From positions 250,418 through 314,417 of the forward strand of contig NZ_FRDI01000004.1 of assembly GCF_900143255.1 (NCBI RefSeq): DNA of 64,000 bases. Direction: 5' to 3'. The notes under the pieces are model-generated. The model saw only the letters and a program-made list of their open reading frames with translations. It was not told where the DNA came from and searched no databases. Within the stretch, counting starts at the first letter, position 1. Each line of letters begins with the position of its first letter. The position numbers were made by a program, and so were the translations under genes. Below are positions 54,501 through 61,396 of this stretch, in pieces. This DNA is from Desulfovibrio litoralis DSM 11393 (GTDB lineage Bacteria; Desulfobacterota; Desulfovibrionia; Desulfovibrionales; Desulfovibrionaceae).

Positions 54501-56869
54501 CCTTCGTGAGAGCCTTGACCATGTTCCCAACCACTGGCTGAACTGCCTGTATAAGGATAGTCTAAAGGCTGATCGCCATCGTTTGGAACGGGTGTAGCAG
54601 TTATAGAACCATCACGCACAATAAAAGTTAGATCTGTGCTTTGGTTACCGTCTCCGTTAAACCACCAACTAACGTTACCGCTGTTAATATCGGCTTGTGA
54701 AACCTTTTCTCCGCTTGCGATCACACGGTAAATAGGGTTTCCACTACCACCATCTATTTGTCCTGTATCATAAAGCAGAGTTCCGACACTACTGTTATAA
54801 TTTACGGTATAGGTAATATTGGCATCACTTGAATCGCTATCTTGTGCATTTAAAAAGCTATTGTTTATTGGAATTTTACGTGAGTCATTAACGGTAACGG
54901 TGTGTGTGTTGTCTGACCACAGGTTTTTAACAGACGAATTCCATTCAGGGTGGTCGTTATTTGGTAATATGCTCATACTTAAAGAACATGCTGTGGTTTT
55001 TGATCCGTTTGAGTCTCCACCGCCATCATCGCTAACCTCAAGTTTAAAATTGAAAGTACCGATTGCCGTTTCTTTTCCTGAATGGTTAAAACGCAAATAT
55101 CCTTTTTGTACAGCTTCTAAAGAAATTTCTGTACTTGTTGTTACTTTTTCGTATGCTAATCCATCAACAGAATACCAAAAAAAACCATATGCTTCATTGG
55201 GCAATTCTGTAAAATGGACTTTATAATCGGAGCTTGGAGATTGATCGGGGTCTTGTACGCTAAAAGAAAATTTTATGCCTTGTTCTCCCTCATAAGCTTC
55301 GATAATACCGCCGTCTGTAACAAGAGTTGGTCCTTGGTTAACTGGTTCTAAGGCTATATACATAGTGGAACTTCCACTACCGCCGGCACCATCAACTATA
55401 GAATAATTAAAATGATCTTGAGAACTACCGGGATCAAGAGCTTCGTTGACTTGAAGGCTTGTGTTGTGGGAGTATTTTACGTTGCCCTTATATACGTCCA
55501 TCAAAGAAAAGGTGCTACCTACACTAAGTTTTATCCATGTACTGCCCACTTGTCGCCACAAAGTACCTTGTTGCGGAATACTGTCTACTTTAATCATTAA
55601 TTGTTCAAGGTTGTTGTCTACATCAAAAAGGAGAATTTTGTTGTCGGCGTTAGGCAACGAGCTGTTGTCATGATCAATATTAAAGTTTTTCAGAGTTAAA
55701 ACTCCCTCTGATAACCTACCGTTATCATTTGTTTCCGCAACGGTAAGCTGATTATCTCTATCGTTTGCATCGGCAGGTTTAAGAACAGGGGCGTCGTTAA
55801 CAGCCAAAACGTCAATTTCAAAGGTTTTTACAAGTGGATCATTGGAAATTGTTGGGTCGGTGTCGGTAATACTAAGAGTAAAATCAGCTTTACCATAAAA
55901 ATCTTTGTTGCCTTGAAACTTTAAGCTCTCTAATATCTCATTGATTTCAGTAAGAGTCTTATCGTTTAAGTTATAAACGAGGCTATCTACGTCTTGTGTG
56001 CCTGTTCCAAGCCCCGTGCCTGAGAGCGTTCCGTTTTTAATACGCAGTTCAATATTGTATCTATCACTTGTTCCATCAGCATCATCAATTTTAAGAGCTT
56101 TCCAATCAGGATTTTCTTTTGTTCCGTGGTTGAAGACTAAAGAACTTTGCACGTCTTCATCGGCTTGAGTGCTATCTTGTAAGGTCGTTGAATCGATAAA
56201 AAACGGTTTATCCGCAACGGAATTTATTGTAATATCTTGAGTAAAATCAGTTTTTTTCCAGTTGTTTTCTCCGTCTTCTACGGATATTTGTAATGAATCT
56301 GTTCCGTTATAGTCTTTGTTTGCCTGATATTTTAGGGTGTTCAATACTTTTTGAACGGTTTCTTTATCGGCTTCAAAGCTAACTTCGCTTTTGTCGGCAT
56401 TAAAATTATACTGATTTCCTATTACGCCTGCGACATAGTCAAGAGCTAAAGTTCCATGATCAACTTTAATAGTAATGCGAAAGTTGTCGGAATCAGTATC
56501 GTTAAGAGTTATACCTCCATCGCCTATAGTTAGTAAGATATCTTCGTTAACAGTAAACGTTCCGCTACTGAAATCAAGCTCAGGGTCGGCATTCCAGTCT
56601 CCGCTTGCCGGAGTTATCTCCATGCTGCTTGCTGCTGTTTGTTCAAACGGAGTAGTCTGTTCAGTTTGCTCATGACTTTCTGTGGGTTGATCATTCACAA
56701 CGTGGGCTTCATTATTCAGAGCCTCAGCTCCTGCGACTAAAGAAGCATCAAAAACCATGCGAGGTTCAAGAGCTAATAGAATAGAGTGCATGGCAAGGGG
56801 CTGTTTATTAGGTGATGATTTTGATAAAGAAAGTTTGGTTATTTTTTTAATATATGAGCGAAACAACAT
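45584..56869 (-). CDS. giant cadherin-like repeat exoprotein with LEPR-type N-terminus
   Basis: 3761 residues, predicted cell-surface or released adhesin. Residues 1-33 are basic without a hydrophobic Sec core. LEPRMVFDA at 34-42 is the LEPR-xLL-type motif found near the start of large extracellular repeat proteins. About 100-1900: many beta-sandwich repeats of cadherin/CSPG style, most ending (V/I)NDAP(T/E) and containing GSE-x-DSF-type strands. About 1910-3220: eight repeats of ~165 residues, each with a LF...F.D.KD block, a G-x-WQY segment, an IRF.P...NG strand and a closing VNDAP. About 3385-3490: a VCBS/Big-like repeat. About 3595-3690: an Ig-like (He_PIG/CADG) domain. An E/Q/N-rich linker and a short helical end (GLLYKAQESLRNLIEYHG) finish it. 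No RTX nonapeptides and no typical type I C-terminal signal are seen. The start has GGAGG five bases ahead. It is the last gene of the TolC/HlyD/M50 locus. Confidence 0.88.
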   Translation of the reverse strand: MLFRSYIKKITKLSLSKSSPNKQPLAMHSILLALEPRMVFDASLVAGAEALNNEAHVVNDQPTESHEQTEQTTPFEQTAASSMEITPASGDWNADPELDFSSGTFTVNEDILLTIGDGGITLNDTDSDNFRITIKVDHGTLALDYVAGVIGNQYNFNADKSEVSFEADKETVQKVLNTLKYQANKDYNGTDSLQISVEDGENNWKKTDFTQDITINSVADKPFFIDSTTLQDSTQADEDVQSSLVFNHGTKENPDWKALKIDDADGTSDRYNIELRIKNGTLSGTGLGTGTQDVDSLVYNLNDKTLTEINEILESLKFQGNKDFYGKADFTLSITDTDPTISNDPLVKTFEIDVLAVNDAPVLKPADANDRDNQLTVAETNDNGRLSEGVLTLKNFNIDHDNSSLPNADNKILLFDVDNNLEQLMIKVDSIPQQGTLWRQVGSTWIKLSVGSTFSLMDVYKGNVKYSHNTSLQVNEALDPGSSQDHFNYSIVDGAGGSGSSTMYIALEPVNQGPTLVTDGGIIEAYEGEQGIKFSFSVQDPDQSPSSDYKVHFTELPNEAYGFFWYSVDGLAYEKVTTSTEISLEAVQKGYLRFNHSGKETAIGTFNFKLEVSDDGGGDSNGSKTTACSLSMSILPNNDHPEWNSSVKNLWSDNTHTVTVNDSRKIPINNSFLNAQDSDSSDANITYTVNYNSSVGTLLYDTGQIDGGSGNPIYRVIASGEKVSQADINSGNVSWWFNGDGNQSTDLTFIVRDGSITATPVPNDGDQPLDYPYTGSSASGWEHGQGSHEGAIGTWQETSPGSESYKWVPTLHTLTLVSKDILLTEEIPDNTIVVDPIPNFKSDQNTALVDEGKNTKLTENMLKAWFKDQRNGNTDILPTDPAGNPENLVYRIEGMTEQGHLAISTDGGSTFTILGLYSSFTQQDIINGKVYYIHNGSEIFHDSFNFSLSDGRNEAINTNDNSKLFELKFDIIPLNDTPTASKGTDVTVKEHDQDNAQTTTAGGIATITTSNIVISDVDGTGEKSGIGYATPNDLYIIITQLPTNGTLYLNGTPITALTDLTDLSNIKDGEGYSSWSSNSAMNGITVISLADIKAGKLTYQHNGSENYSDTFSYFVSDNKGIDQAHASEQNGGSVNGSEQAVNIVVTPVNDRPELEQPATPFQLDEGATATITDANIKCVDPDGTPSAIQFIVTEIPKYGELTLNGKVLGVGSVFTQKDINDEKIQYKHNGSEDHTDSFKYKLSDSIYMASDSEASTFEINVTPINDAPTVEVPNIIYVESIAGGVIVGGIKITDPDYGSNNQYDGASDTGIKNDEMTVELTLRDPNGSVLDLSKIELFFWDGTQFIDLNANRNGNTYTLVGSFEQIQTWLSQVKIQAKTDSGTTYDPNGDIHLDITVHDGVYNDTTLSWENANGSGDTNVYRVNGTVKVYISPVNEAPTIKTGSPTSLTTNEDGSAIAVKDGINPIFIEDIDAFSRMGNSITLTVEHGILLVTPISGPSITGRGSNTLTITGTLDQINSVLASLQYKANANYNGLDAIKYIVKDNANSGSISSTFNNENHTAHNEQFRYDTGRKDAGNNIIYGLGVYGIVDIEVKAVNDAPAIKAPQKVFITEPLIFGGVDELGNPARIELSDIDITGSGTYINDTLTLTINVDSGWLELADIDLNGVTRIGAATGYQTLTLQGSLSDLNNALAKLGYSRLNWGDNISVTLTLTLSDVANTNESNGSTDIGSKLTANHTITINCNNNNNAPTIDLPDVTVPEDDVETKIFNGSETITLYDQDTFDGQVFASISVGNGTLNITQTDLINAEFIFSGNPALQDKFSISADGKTIYFKASIDKINAALKEIRYKAPDNYNGKDSVKVYVNDCGLWGDDLGNISVPIPTNPFGLTGTGLASEQTRTINITDVNDAPTSSNTSKNFWDNSGSTQGDLEDTTTPTAKTVNNLFGTMFQDTPDNQKTVNNPTGSEAHNFAGIVITDNTAAPTQGTWQYHDGTNWVDITGVSIASGLYLSKTTEIRFLPNANFNGTPGTLSVRLADDSTNNLSTGNTVDLSGVSSSGGTTRYSASTISLSNYIRPVNDAPVASGSATLANISEDATNSAGNTVSNLFTSNFNDIKDSSFGSSANVLGGVVLVENTTPSSKGIWQYSTNSGSSWTNIPTDLSENSGLFLASNAKIRFVPVADYNGTPEALVAYLADNSTTLPTNATRVNISGLNQGGTTRYSDSSVNLTTTINPVNDAPTLKGGATMPSNTISEDSGATTRMVSDLFNNLFNDSKDDQTTKGGSNPNSFAGIAITAINTSLGTWEYSTNSGMSWTTISGVNEANALFLSSTTIIKFTPAANVNTSGEVNGLTARLVDDSSGTQPVSGTNYDVSNSGGITRYSDVNNAVLWKIDLTPTNDAPTIATGNESVTLNHTEDTTTTKTVDELFKNSFSDAKDNSGGSIANSFMGIIITDNLTTSSQGQWQYYIGSSWVNFPNNISETSGLYLAKNTQIRFAPSPEFNGTIGTLSLNLVENGTTTYATGTQYDVSGINIGGTTQISDNSVTLLGSVTAVNDAPVASNTGDVTMSDIAEDIATASNNGQSLSSLLNGRFSDNKDQILSGSSSNIFDGVAIVNYTAVPSKGQWQYLDGATWKNIPTSTANNAFILLDPNTMLRFNPAANFNGSVPDLKVALIESGNSFTNATSENLSTAWSRGGSSHVSVETITLKQTVTAVNDSPTLSNNNQVNLTSINEDTTSQNNGGSSVASLFSGRFSDIKDNVAGGSEANAFIGIWVDSVATEATKGQWQYYDSSALSWVSITQGMFIRSDVNIRFQPVADYNGQPTAMSVRLVESNIPASQYTNPSQCDLTTGSNYALAALQQNSVNRYTDALNVGITVTAVNDAPIADNSNTVTLGAVNEDSTATGDTVNNLFSSLFDDTKDNVSGGSSSNTLAGIIVKDITQDANKGLWQYSINGTTWINISANMFIQSGHLIRFQPETDFNGTPNNLTVHLVENSGIYSGTLPNSGPGYSLSNTGGSSAISSNFITLTTTVTAINDAPTWDSTAFSPLEGPSGNHFIYGGGLDLDRSNSASSDNFSIPKTVNDLFGSAFNDSKDNITGGSSANTLNGVWVTGISGESTLGTWQYSTDGTTWTNISLANNDALFLASSTFIRFAADITVDLNVGTSPHIGLNVALADSSENITNGTTAADISSNRGGNTAISEKSIPLWLTIHQLNYAPTVSNISSVTTTERSAVNLAPSITVSDSDLDHQTNTENWSGASITLSRNSGANSDDVFTNGSGLSALNQGGQLIIGGHHIGTVTRNSGGVLVLTFNNNATSALIASALQAINYTNTSHNPPASVELKWLVDDGNYEKNGFFHQGDNQPGQSSGKTSTTQVVYITPINDNPTAKDDVAKISSESKQALQGSVIDNDFDYEGAVSVNSSDAHLAKYGTLTINADGSYNYIINSLHPAIAGLKPGESLIETINYTIRDASGALATATLTINIEKPLPPPVIVDESNSQKNKESLPDNNERQHIDNDTTHNTSIAADKPVVREAALFQETLDRSTNHSLISLAQSLRNMESNLERAQIIISGQMGDQMIFSGFEQKFSLPEKLFRHSLAGEQLAYIVSLEDGSPLPEWLHFDIRSLSFYANPDQAMQIPLSIKIIATDRFNNKAVSIFRIYVTKSEKSEILQPDNSQEKTEQATDNPQEKNNTLEGQPIEQNTNEETNTKTEENKAQEISLTLGNLDLASQISMQGQKGLLYKAQESLRNLIEYHG
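47208..51145 (-). repeat. eight ~490-bp tandem repeats within the giant exoprotein gene
   Basis: Recurring marks in order are the NDAP boundary, ED (often EDT or EDS), LF...F.D.KD, GG/GS-x-AN, G-x-WQY (or WEY), RF.P...(N/G), and GG(T/N/S)...(S/A) before the next NDAP. Copies are diverged at the DNA level, so they are old, though short identical strings remain (for example around the WQY segments). Confidence 0.85.
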
Positions 56870-56972
56870 AGGAACCTCCGTTGTTTTTATGCAAAAATAG
56901 TTTGTGCCTTATCTGTCTGAAAAATTTATTATTAATAGTTTTGGCACTATAAAAACATATTGACCATTATAC

Positions 56973-57001
56973 AAAATATATCACAGATGATTTATTGTCA
57001 A
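56973..57001 (-). promoter_or_regulatory. candidate promoter of the giant exoprotein gene
   Basis: On the minus strand: TTGACA (56996-57001), 17-base spacer, TATTTT (56973-56978). It lies in the 193-bp gap upstream of the exoprotein gene and could give it transcription independent of the export genes. Confidence 0.4.
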
Positions 57002-57062
57002 TTTAATAAGGTTAATAGATTAAAAAAATAAACATAGCTTTGTGATGGTTTTTATTTAGGGC

Positions 57063-59198
57063 TTAATCAAAGCCACTTTCACGAATTATTATGCCAACGC
57101 CTGCCTGCCATAAACGCACGGCTAAGCTTTGGCGTAAACCTTTTAAGCTAACAGTTCCGCTTAAGGAATGAGGGGGAAGAGAGTTTGTGGTTTCAACGCT
57201 ACAGACTACTTTATATAAGGCTTGTTCAGGCACAATACGTTTGTCTGCACCCTGTCTTGCGGGGATAATTCCCCCAATTGTTGTTGAAGGAAGTTCTTTA
57301 TGTATAATATCTCTGACTGCCGCTGTTTCTATAGAGATAACTTTAAGGGGAATTGGCGGAAAATAACCGCTAATAGGATAAAAAATACCACTTGCACCAA
57401 GCTGAAGGCGTCCTAAATCTTCTTCTGCTATATATGCGGTTACTTGAGACTTTTTGCTTGCTACTAATCCAAGTTGAGTGTTTTCAGGTACCCAAACCCC
57501 TTTTTGCAACCATAATGGAAGGTCATGTAAAGTTCCGTTTAGAGGACTTAAAAGAGTAAGACGCTCTTGAGCTTGGAGCAGTCCGTTTAACTCAGATGTC
57601 GTCGCCTGCATTTCTTGTAAGTCTATTGTATAACTAGTTCGCAGTTCGGAATCAAGACTTGAAGTTGCCAAACTTAAACGTAAGGTTTCTACTTTTTGTC
57701 TCATTAGTGCTATTTGTTTATCTAAGTTTGGCGATGTAAAACGTAACAATATTTTATCTTTTTCAACCTGATCGCCGGAATCAACTAATTTTTCAAGCAA
57801 GATCCCCGGTTGTTGAATATAAAGTGTGGCAATATGTTCTGGTGCTAAAATTCCAGAGCCTTTTACTCTCGTATTCCAAGGAACAATAAAGATTAAAATC
57901 AGACCTAAAGTGAGTGTGATACTGCGTAAAGATTTTAGATTGAGTTTGATGTTGGTTCGTTTCGAATACCAATAGCGAAATTCTTTATATATAGGCAGGG
58001 CAATAAACCAAATAAGCTCAACAAGCATAAGAGCAAGCCCAAGGGCTTTAAAAAACATATGATATACCAATAGGGCTATTCCCATAAACAAAAAGAAGCG
58101 ATAAAACCAAGTTCCATAGGCATAAAGAATTAATTGCGTTCTTTGTCCCGGTGTTAAAGCTTCCGGAACTGGTTCGCCGAACCCAAAGAGCCATTCACGC
58201 AGATGCCAACGAGCGAGAGCAAAGGAGCGTTGTTGTAGTCCGGGAATATCCCATAAATCTGACAGTATGTAATATCCGTCATAACGCATAAACGGATTGG
58301 CGTTAACCGTAATTGTTGCAAGCCAAGTAACGCCAGATAGCGTTAATAAAGAACTTTTAAATGCCCCTTGAGGGAATAAAGGCCATAAAAGGGCGGCTAA
58401 AGTAGCAAGGGTGAGTTCTGCCCAGATCCCTGCCGTATCGACAAGTAAGCGGTCTTTTTTGTTTGGCAATTTCCATGCTTCCGTTACATCTGTCCATAAA
58501 ACAGGGGTAAAACACATTAGAGCCAGACCCATACGTGGAACTTTCAAACCAAGATGTTTGGCAGCAAAGGCATGACCTAATTCGTGTACACTTTTAGCAA
58601 GCCCCAAAGCGGCAATAATCATAAGGCTTTGTTGCCAACTCCATAAATTTGTGAGTTGAGTTAAAAACACTGTCCATTCTCGTGAAACCAAATAGAGGCT
58701 AAAAAACATCAAAAGAACAAGACCGAATAAAAAACGCCGAGTAAAGACCCAACGTATATATGGCAAACTTTTTTCAAGCCAATGATCGGGGGCGAGAAGG
58801 GGTATTCGCATAAACAAGTATCCATGAAGTATTTTATGTCCAATACTTGTCATGGAAAGTTGTTTAATTGAGACAAGTCGCTCGCTATCTTCTTGTGAAG
58901 ATGTTTGTACGAGCTGATTTCGCAAGGCAAAGTCATAAACAGCCTGAACCTGTTCTAAACTTGGTTGCATTGTTGTTTCTTGGATAATAGACTGTAATAT
59001 TTCCTGAGTTGTGCCGTATTGCCAACGAGATAATACTTCAAATTCCAGCCAACCTAACCTAAAAAAACGATGAGCACTCGGATCATGCAACGTCCAACTT
59101 GGAGCTCCGTGTTTGCTGGGTGGTCCTTGGTTAATTCGCAGTTCATTGCGTAACGGTAGCCACTGGGGGACTGTTTGTGGTTCTATAGCCCCAGCCAT
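57063..59198 (-). CDS. PqqD-like / M50 zinc metalloprotease / HlyD fusion protein
   Basis: 711 residues. Residues ~20-100: a PqqD/RRE-like winged-helix region (HRFFRLGWLEFEVLSRWQYG then LEQVQAVYDFALRNQLV). ~150-430: polytopic M50 (site-2-protease-type) domain with His205-Glu-Leu-Gly-His209 and the third ligand motif Asn301-Pro-Phe-Met-Arg-Tyr-Asp307-Gly. ~430-450: another TM. ~445-640: HlyD-type adaptor with a lipoyl-like barrel half (GILLEKLVDSGDQVEKDKILLRF) and a coiled hairpin. This domain order belongs to the 'putative peptide zinc metalloprotease' group. It sits between another adaptor and the giant exoprotein, so the exoprotein is the natural candidate substrate. Its start overlaps the end of the upstream gene by 16 bases. 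Confidence 0.88.
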   Translation of the reverse strand: MAGAIEPQTVPQWLPLRNELRINQGPPSKHGAPSWTLHDPSAHRFFRLGWLEFEVLSRWQYGTTQEILQSIIQETTMQPSLEQVQAVYDFALRNQLVQTSSQEDSERLVSIKQLSMTSIGHKILHGYLFMRIPLLAPDHWLEKSLPYIRWVFTRRFLFGLVLLMFFSLYLVSREWTVFLTQLTNLWSWQQSLMIIAALGLAKSVHELGHAFAAKHLGLKVPRMGLALMCFTPVLWTDVTEAWKLPNKKDRLLVDTAGIWAELTLATLAALLWPLFPQGAFKSSLLTLSGVTWLATITVNANPFMRYDGYYILSDLWDIPGLQQRSFALARWHLREWLFGFGEPVPEALTPGQRTQLILYAYGTWFYRFFLFMGIALLVYHMFFKALGLALMLVELIWFIALPIYKEFRYWYSKRTNIKLNLKSLRSITLTLGLILIFIVPWNTRVKGSGILAPEHIATLYIQQPGILLEKLVDSGDQVEKDKILLRFTSPNLDKQIALMRQKVETLRLSLATSSLDSELRTSYTIDLQEMQATTSELNGLLQAQERLTLLSPLNGTLHDLPLWLQKGVWVPENTQLGLVASKKSQVTAYIAEEDLGRLQLGASGIFYPISGYFPPIPLKVISIETAAVRDIIHKELPSTTIGGIIPARQGADKRIVPEQALYKVVCSVETTNSLPPHSLSGTVSLKGLRQSLAVRLWQAGVGIIIRESGFD

Positions 59199-60529
59199 TG
59201 TCTTACCTGTAAAATCGGTTTGCGGAGTATTAATAGAATAAACGGGCTACGGTCGCCATAGAGCTTAACCGTACCACGTAAACCAAGTTTGGGTAAGGGT
59301 TGACCTGGGAGTAGTTTTGCTCTTAGCGTAAAAGCCAATCCCGTTGCCGGATATTCTGAGGCTTGGTAGCCAATATAATCAAGCGTGGCTGATAGAGGTG
59401 AGTGTGGTGATATATTTGAAAAAAACAATACACTGTCGCCTTGTTGCAGGGGCAAGCTCTCGCTTATAGGCAGGGTTATCTCCAATTGCACCGCCTCAGG
59501 TTTGGCAAGTTCCATTATTTTTTCCCCAATTCTTACGGGTCTTCCAAGCCATATACTCGGGTTGTCAATCAAGACAATCCCTTCTGACGGGCTTATAATT
59601 ACAACTCTTTCAAGTTGAGAACGAACCAGTGAAAGCTCTGCGGCGAGTTGTGCTATCCGCCCTTGTAGCATGGGCAGGCGTATTTTACTACGAGGATCTG
59701 TAAGGCTTAGTTGTTGAGTTTGTTGCAATTCTGCCATAGCTACGTCAATACTTTTTTGTGCAACCGTAATTTTTGTTTTCAGTTGGTCGTCTTCCATGGC
59801 TATTAGGGGAGTCCCTATAGAAACTTTCTGATTGGGTTGAACAAAAAACTCTTTTACTACGCCGTCTAAACCGGCCCTGATATGCACCGGTTGAACGGCG
59901 ATAACCTCTGCGGGAGCAAGGACTGATTGACGCACGGGTATCCATAAAAGAATAAAAATAAACAGTAACAACCATAAGCGTTTAGTTGATGAGTTTAATG
60001 TTTTTTTAAGTTTGACTAAGGTTGTCTGTTCAGATTTACGGGGAAGGCATAACGCATAACAACCACAAAGATGTTCAAGTAATTCTTGTTCATCTTTGCG
60101 AAAGGCTTGTTCTCTAAATAATGCCAGTGCACCTATTAGTTTTGACCCAACAAAAAAAGGTAACCATAACCCCTCTGGTGGAAGCCATTCTTGCCAAGCC
60201 GATACTTGTTTTTGTGGAAACATATTGGCTTGTATCATTTGGGTTTGAGTATGTAACCCTAACCCTTCAAACTCTTTTGCCAACTCTTGTAACCACAAAA
60301 CAAAAGGGGCTCCTTGGTCTGGTGTTGAAAGCCCTGAAACCGCAGTAACTCTCCATGTTCTTTTTGAGTCATAACTCCAAAACACTGCTTGACGATAGGG
60401 AACAAGAGTTCTGGTTTCGTTTACAAAGACAAAAGGCAATTCATTGGACGATGCCTTTTGAGCTCGTTTTTGCAGTTGTAATAAAACACCTAGCCTTAAT
60501 AAGGCGTTTTGTGTGTTTGAGTTAGGCAC
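59183..60529 (-). CDS. GAF-like / HlyD fusion adaptor protein
   Basis: 448 residues. Residues ~1-160 look like a cytoplasmic GAF-type sensor domain (RQAVFWSYDSKRTWRVTAVSG, LWLPFFVGSKLIGALALFR, FRKDEQELLEHLCGCYALCL). One TM at 185-200 is followed by a periplasmic HlyD/MFP domain (PVHIRAGLDGVVKEFFVQPNQKVSIGTPLIAMED, then a coiled-coil hairpin and IGEKIMELAKPEAVQLEI). So an inside-facing sensing domain is linked to a periplasmic adaptor. It starts 4 bp after the upstream adaptor gene and overlaps the M50 gene, giving tight coupling. Confidence 0.82.
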   Translation of the reverse strand: MPNSNTQNALLRLGVLLQLQKRAQKASSNELPFVFVNETRTLVPYRQAVFWSYDSKRTWRVTAVSGLSTPDQGAPFVLWLQELAKEFEGLGLHTQTQMIQANMFPQKQVSAWQEWLPPEGLWLPFFVGSKLIGALALFREQAFRKDEQELLEHLCGCYALCLPRKSEQTTLVKLKKTLNSSTKRLWLLLFIFILLWIPVRQSVLAPAEVIAVQPVHIRAGLDGVVKEFFVQPNQKVSIGTPLIAMEDDQLKTKITVAQKSIDVAMAELQQTQQLSLTDPRSKIRLPMLQGRIAQLAAELSLVRSQLERVVIISPSEGIVLIDNPSIWLGRPVRIGEKIMELAKPEAVQLEITLPISESLPLQQGDSVLFFSNISPHSPLSATLDYIGYQASEYPATGLAFTLRAKLLPGQPLPKLGLRGTVKLYGDRSPFILLILRKPILQVRQWLGL

Positions 60530-60532
60530 AAG

Positions 60533-61321
60533 CTAATTTCCGTCTAGAGAATTAATAATTGCACCGCCACTCATTCCGGGTAACAATTCACTATGGGCTT
60601 CGGTAAAACGTGCATAGGCTTTGATCGACTGGCTAACCGCATCAACTGTTCCACCAAGTCGCACAAGTTCGGCTTGATAGTCTTTATTGGTTTCGTCAAT
60701 ATGTACGATAAATTTATAACCCGGCTTGAACCAAGGCAACCATATAGAAGGGGCAATAAACTCTAATTCCAAAGAATTTGGGTCTACGAGCGTAAACATG
60801 GGTTGACCTTCATTGACAAATTGATTGGGTTGTACCATGCGTTCTGCGACTCGACCGGAAAAAGGAGCATTAACGTTACAACGTTTTATCATTTGTTTTG
60901 CCATTTCAAGTTCGGCTTCTGCTTGATTTTTTTCTGCTCTGGCAATTTCCATTTCAAGAGGGCTGCGAGATTTTAAGCGTTGTAACTTTTGAGTTGTTTC
61001 ATAAAGGGCGGCGTGTTTGTTTAAGGTTGCCGTTGCCCTTTTAAGTTGAGCCTTTGGCAGGCTGCAATCTAATGATGCCAGTTGTTGACCTTTTTCAAAG
61101 CTTTCGCCGTCAAGTACGTTAACTTCTAAAAGTTGTCCCGCCATGAGGCTTGAAATTACTGTATGGTTTAAAGATTTTACCTGTACTCGAAAAGTCGGCA
61201 TAGGTTTGTCGGGATTATTTTGTTCCGTGGCGTTGCTGTTATTGCCCAATAAATGTACAATACTTGTACTGATGACCAAGAAAAAAAATATTCTTAGGCA
61301 AGTATAAAGGCGTATATTCAT
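60533..61321 (-). CDS. RND/MFP-type periplasmic adaptor, short
   Basis: 262 residues. N-terminal membrane anchor (about 9-25), lipoyl half LMAGQLLEVNVLDGESFEKGQQLASLDC, a short coiled hairpin, second half VNAPFSGRVAERMVQPNQFVNEGQPMFTLVD, then a beta-barrel region. It resembles adaptors of RND pumps but is shorter, and no RND pump gene is near. Start: GAGGAT about ten bases ahead of the ATG. Confidence 0.85.
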   Translation of the reverse strand: MNIRLYTCLRIFFFLVISTSIVHLLGNNSNATEQNNPDKPMPTFRVQVKSLNHTVISSLMAGQLLEVNVLDGESFEKGQQLASLDCSLPKAQLKRATATLNKHAALYETTQKLQRLKSRSPLEMEIARAEKNQAEAELEMAKQMIKRCNVNAPFSGRVAERMVQPNQFVNEGQPMFTLVDPNSLELEFIAPSIWLPWFKPGYKFIVHIDETNKDYQAELVRLGGTVDAVSQSIKAYARFTEAHSELLPGMSGGAIINSLDGN

Positions 61322-61340
61322 AAGATTTTAATCCTCAGGC

Positions 61341-61396
61341 TTTACTCTTCGGGTTTTACTCTTTAGGTTTTACTCTTCGGGTTTTACTCCTCAAAG
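61341..61396 (-). repeat. 14-bp tandem repeat carrying the tolC-like stop codon
   Basis: Four 14-base units (plus strand TTTACTCTTCGGGT, with 0-6 changes) at 61341-61354, 61355-61368, 61369-61382 and 61383-61396. On the coding strand each unit has the form GARGAGTAAAACC, so the gene's own TAA stop and purine-rich end are repeated into the intergenic gap before the adaptor gene. Confidence 0.85.

Noticed and set aside
46219..56675. Many plus-strand open frames of 60-135 codons opposite the giant exoprotein gene
   Set aside because: They are antisense shadows of the repeat coding sequence: they repeat with its modules, have no ribosome sites and resemble no proteins.
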